Shown here: piece after piece, positions 7,022 to 7,607 of the stretch
Numbering within the stretch: position 1 is the first letter of the stretch
How the letters are laid out: every line of letters starts with the position of its first letter
Source of the DNA: Caldilineaceae bacterium
Lineage (GTDB): Bacteria > Chloroflexota > Anaerolineae > Caldilineales > Caldilineaceae
NCBI GenBank assembly: GCA_012032975.1
Contig: JAAUPU010000122.1
Coordinates: forward strand, 1 to 7,607
Direction of reading: 5' to 3'
DNA length: 7,607 nucleotides
The notes under the pieces: model-generated
The model's database searches: none
What the model was told of the DNA's origin: nothing
The model's input: only the letters and a program-made list of their open reading frames with translations
Made by a program: the position numbers and the translations under genes

Positions 7022-7607
7022 TCAGCCGTCGATGAAGAACCGCTCGTCCAATTCTGGAAGTGGATGGGTCATCAGAAGTTCGACATCTTCTTCATATTCG
7101 GGCGCGCTGAGGTTGAGCCGGTGCAGGGCCATCGCCGCAGCCGCTTGGGAAGATTCCTGTTTGCTGCGTCCTCTGCCCACGCCGATCGGCTGCTGAAAAA
7201 GGGAGACCTGAGAGACAAACACCTTGGCGTGGTCGGGGCCGTCGGCTTGCAGGGTCTTGTACCTGGGGGCGGCGTTTAGGTGGCCTTGAGACCACTCTTG
7301 CAGCCGGCTTTTGGCGTTTCTGGTCAGTGATTCGTCGGACAGAATCAGCGTCAATTCCTGCTCTACCAGGCCCAGCACAAAGTGCCGCGTTACCTCCATC
7401 CCCTGGTCTAAATAGATGGCGCCCACGACTGCCTCGAAAACATCGCTCAACAGCGACGTGCGCTTTCGCCCGCCGCTCTCCTCTTCACCTTTGCCCAATC
7501 GCATCCTCTGGCCAAATTGAAGCCGTCGCGCATAGCGGGCCAGCGCCGCGCCTCGCACAAGCGCCGCGCGCAGCTTGGTCAGCTCTCCTTCCTGATAGTC
7601 TGGAAAG
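7022..7607 (-). CDS. rnc: Ribonuclease III, 5' partial (N-terminus beyond the right edge)
   Basis: RNase III cuts double-stranded RNA during rRNA maturation and mRNA turnover, acting as a homodimer. The frame is open from the window edge (FPDYQEGELTKLRAALVRG) to TGA at 7024-7022, 194 visible residues. Family members are usually about 225-260 residues, so roughly the first 40-60 are missing, including the ERLEFLGD signature. Visible catalytic-domain features are LGKGEEESGGRKRTSLLSD followed by DVFEAVVGAIYLD, with the metal-binding Asp and Glu at visible residues 55 and 58, matching the DxxE pair of the family. The double-stranded RNA-binding domain spans about residues 97-165, beginning NAKSRLQEW and ending in a GVGRGRSKQESSQAAA-like motif. 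A GTG at 7558-7556 could be mistaken for a start, but the conserved sequence upstream of it shows the gene continues. It converges on smc across a 37-nt gap. There is no frame break in the visible part. Confidence 0.95.
   Translation of the reverse strand, partial: FPDYQEGELTKLRAALVRGAALARYARRLQFGQRMRLGKGEEESGGRKRTSLLSDVFEAVVGAIYLDQGMEVTRHFVLGLVEQELTLILSDESLTRNAKSRLQEWSQGHLNAAPRYKTLQADGPDHAKVFVSQVSLFQQPIGVGRGRSKQESSQAAAAMALHRLNLSAPEYEEDVELLMTHPLPELDERFFIDG

Noticed and set aside
1..7607. A previously undescribed defence, mobile or biosynthetic system
   Set aside because: All coding sequence is accounted for by respiratory cytochromes, one unknown membrane protein, smc and rnc. There are no repeats, integrase, toxin-antitoxin or CRISPR signals.

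Overview
The window looks like ordinary bacterial chromosome, moderately high in G+C and almost fully coding. It carries respiratory genes at the left and chromosome-maintenance and RNA-processing genes at the right. The best guess for the source is a Chloroflexota-like bacterium (Anaerolineae/Caldilineae type). This rests on recalled resemblance of the cytochrome b leader ([17 protein letters not shown]), its fused b6/subunit IV layout and its APWY quinol-site motif, so it is an inference and not a database result.

Layout from left to right: (1) a 5'-truncated cytochrome b gene (to 1562) and, 6 nt further on, a membrane-anchored di-heme cytochrome c gene (1569-2456). Together they encode two subunits of a quinol-oxidising bc-type complex, and a strong hairpin terminator (2481-2513) closes the unit. 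(2) A polytopic membrane protein of unknown function (2523-3294), followed 13 nt later by smc (3308-6984), both on the + strand and probably one transcription unit. (3) A 5'-truncated ribonuclease III gene, rnc, on the - strand (7607-7022), tail to tail with smc across a 37-nt gap.

The dominant oddity is reading-frame breakage. Cytochrome b has three single-base frame breaks, the membrane protein has one, and smc has three simple ones plus a dense cluster just before its ABC signature. In every case the next frame resumes the same conserved protein with no loss of motifs. In the smc cluster, seven successive runs each look one base too long against the expected family sequence. Insertions and deletions at roughly one per kilobase in unrelated housekeeping genes point to uncorrected sequencing or assembly errors, not pseudogenes or programmed frameshifting. 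The genes are therefore annotated here as continuous coding regions.

I found no mobile element, CRISPR array, tRNA or rRNA, and no convincing new defence or biosynthetic system. No stretch over 300 bases lacks a gene. The points of biological interest are modest: a roughly 140-residue soluble extension on cytochrome b, an unidentified membrane protein next to smc, and the convergent smc/rnc arrangement.
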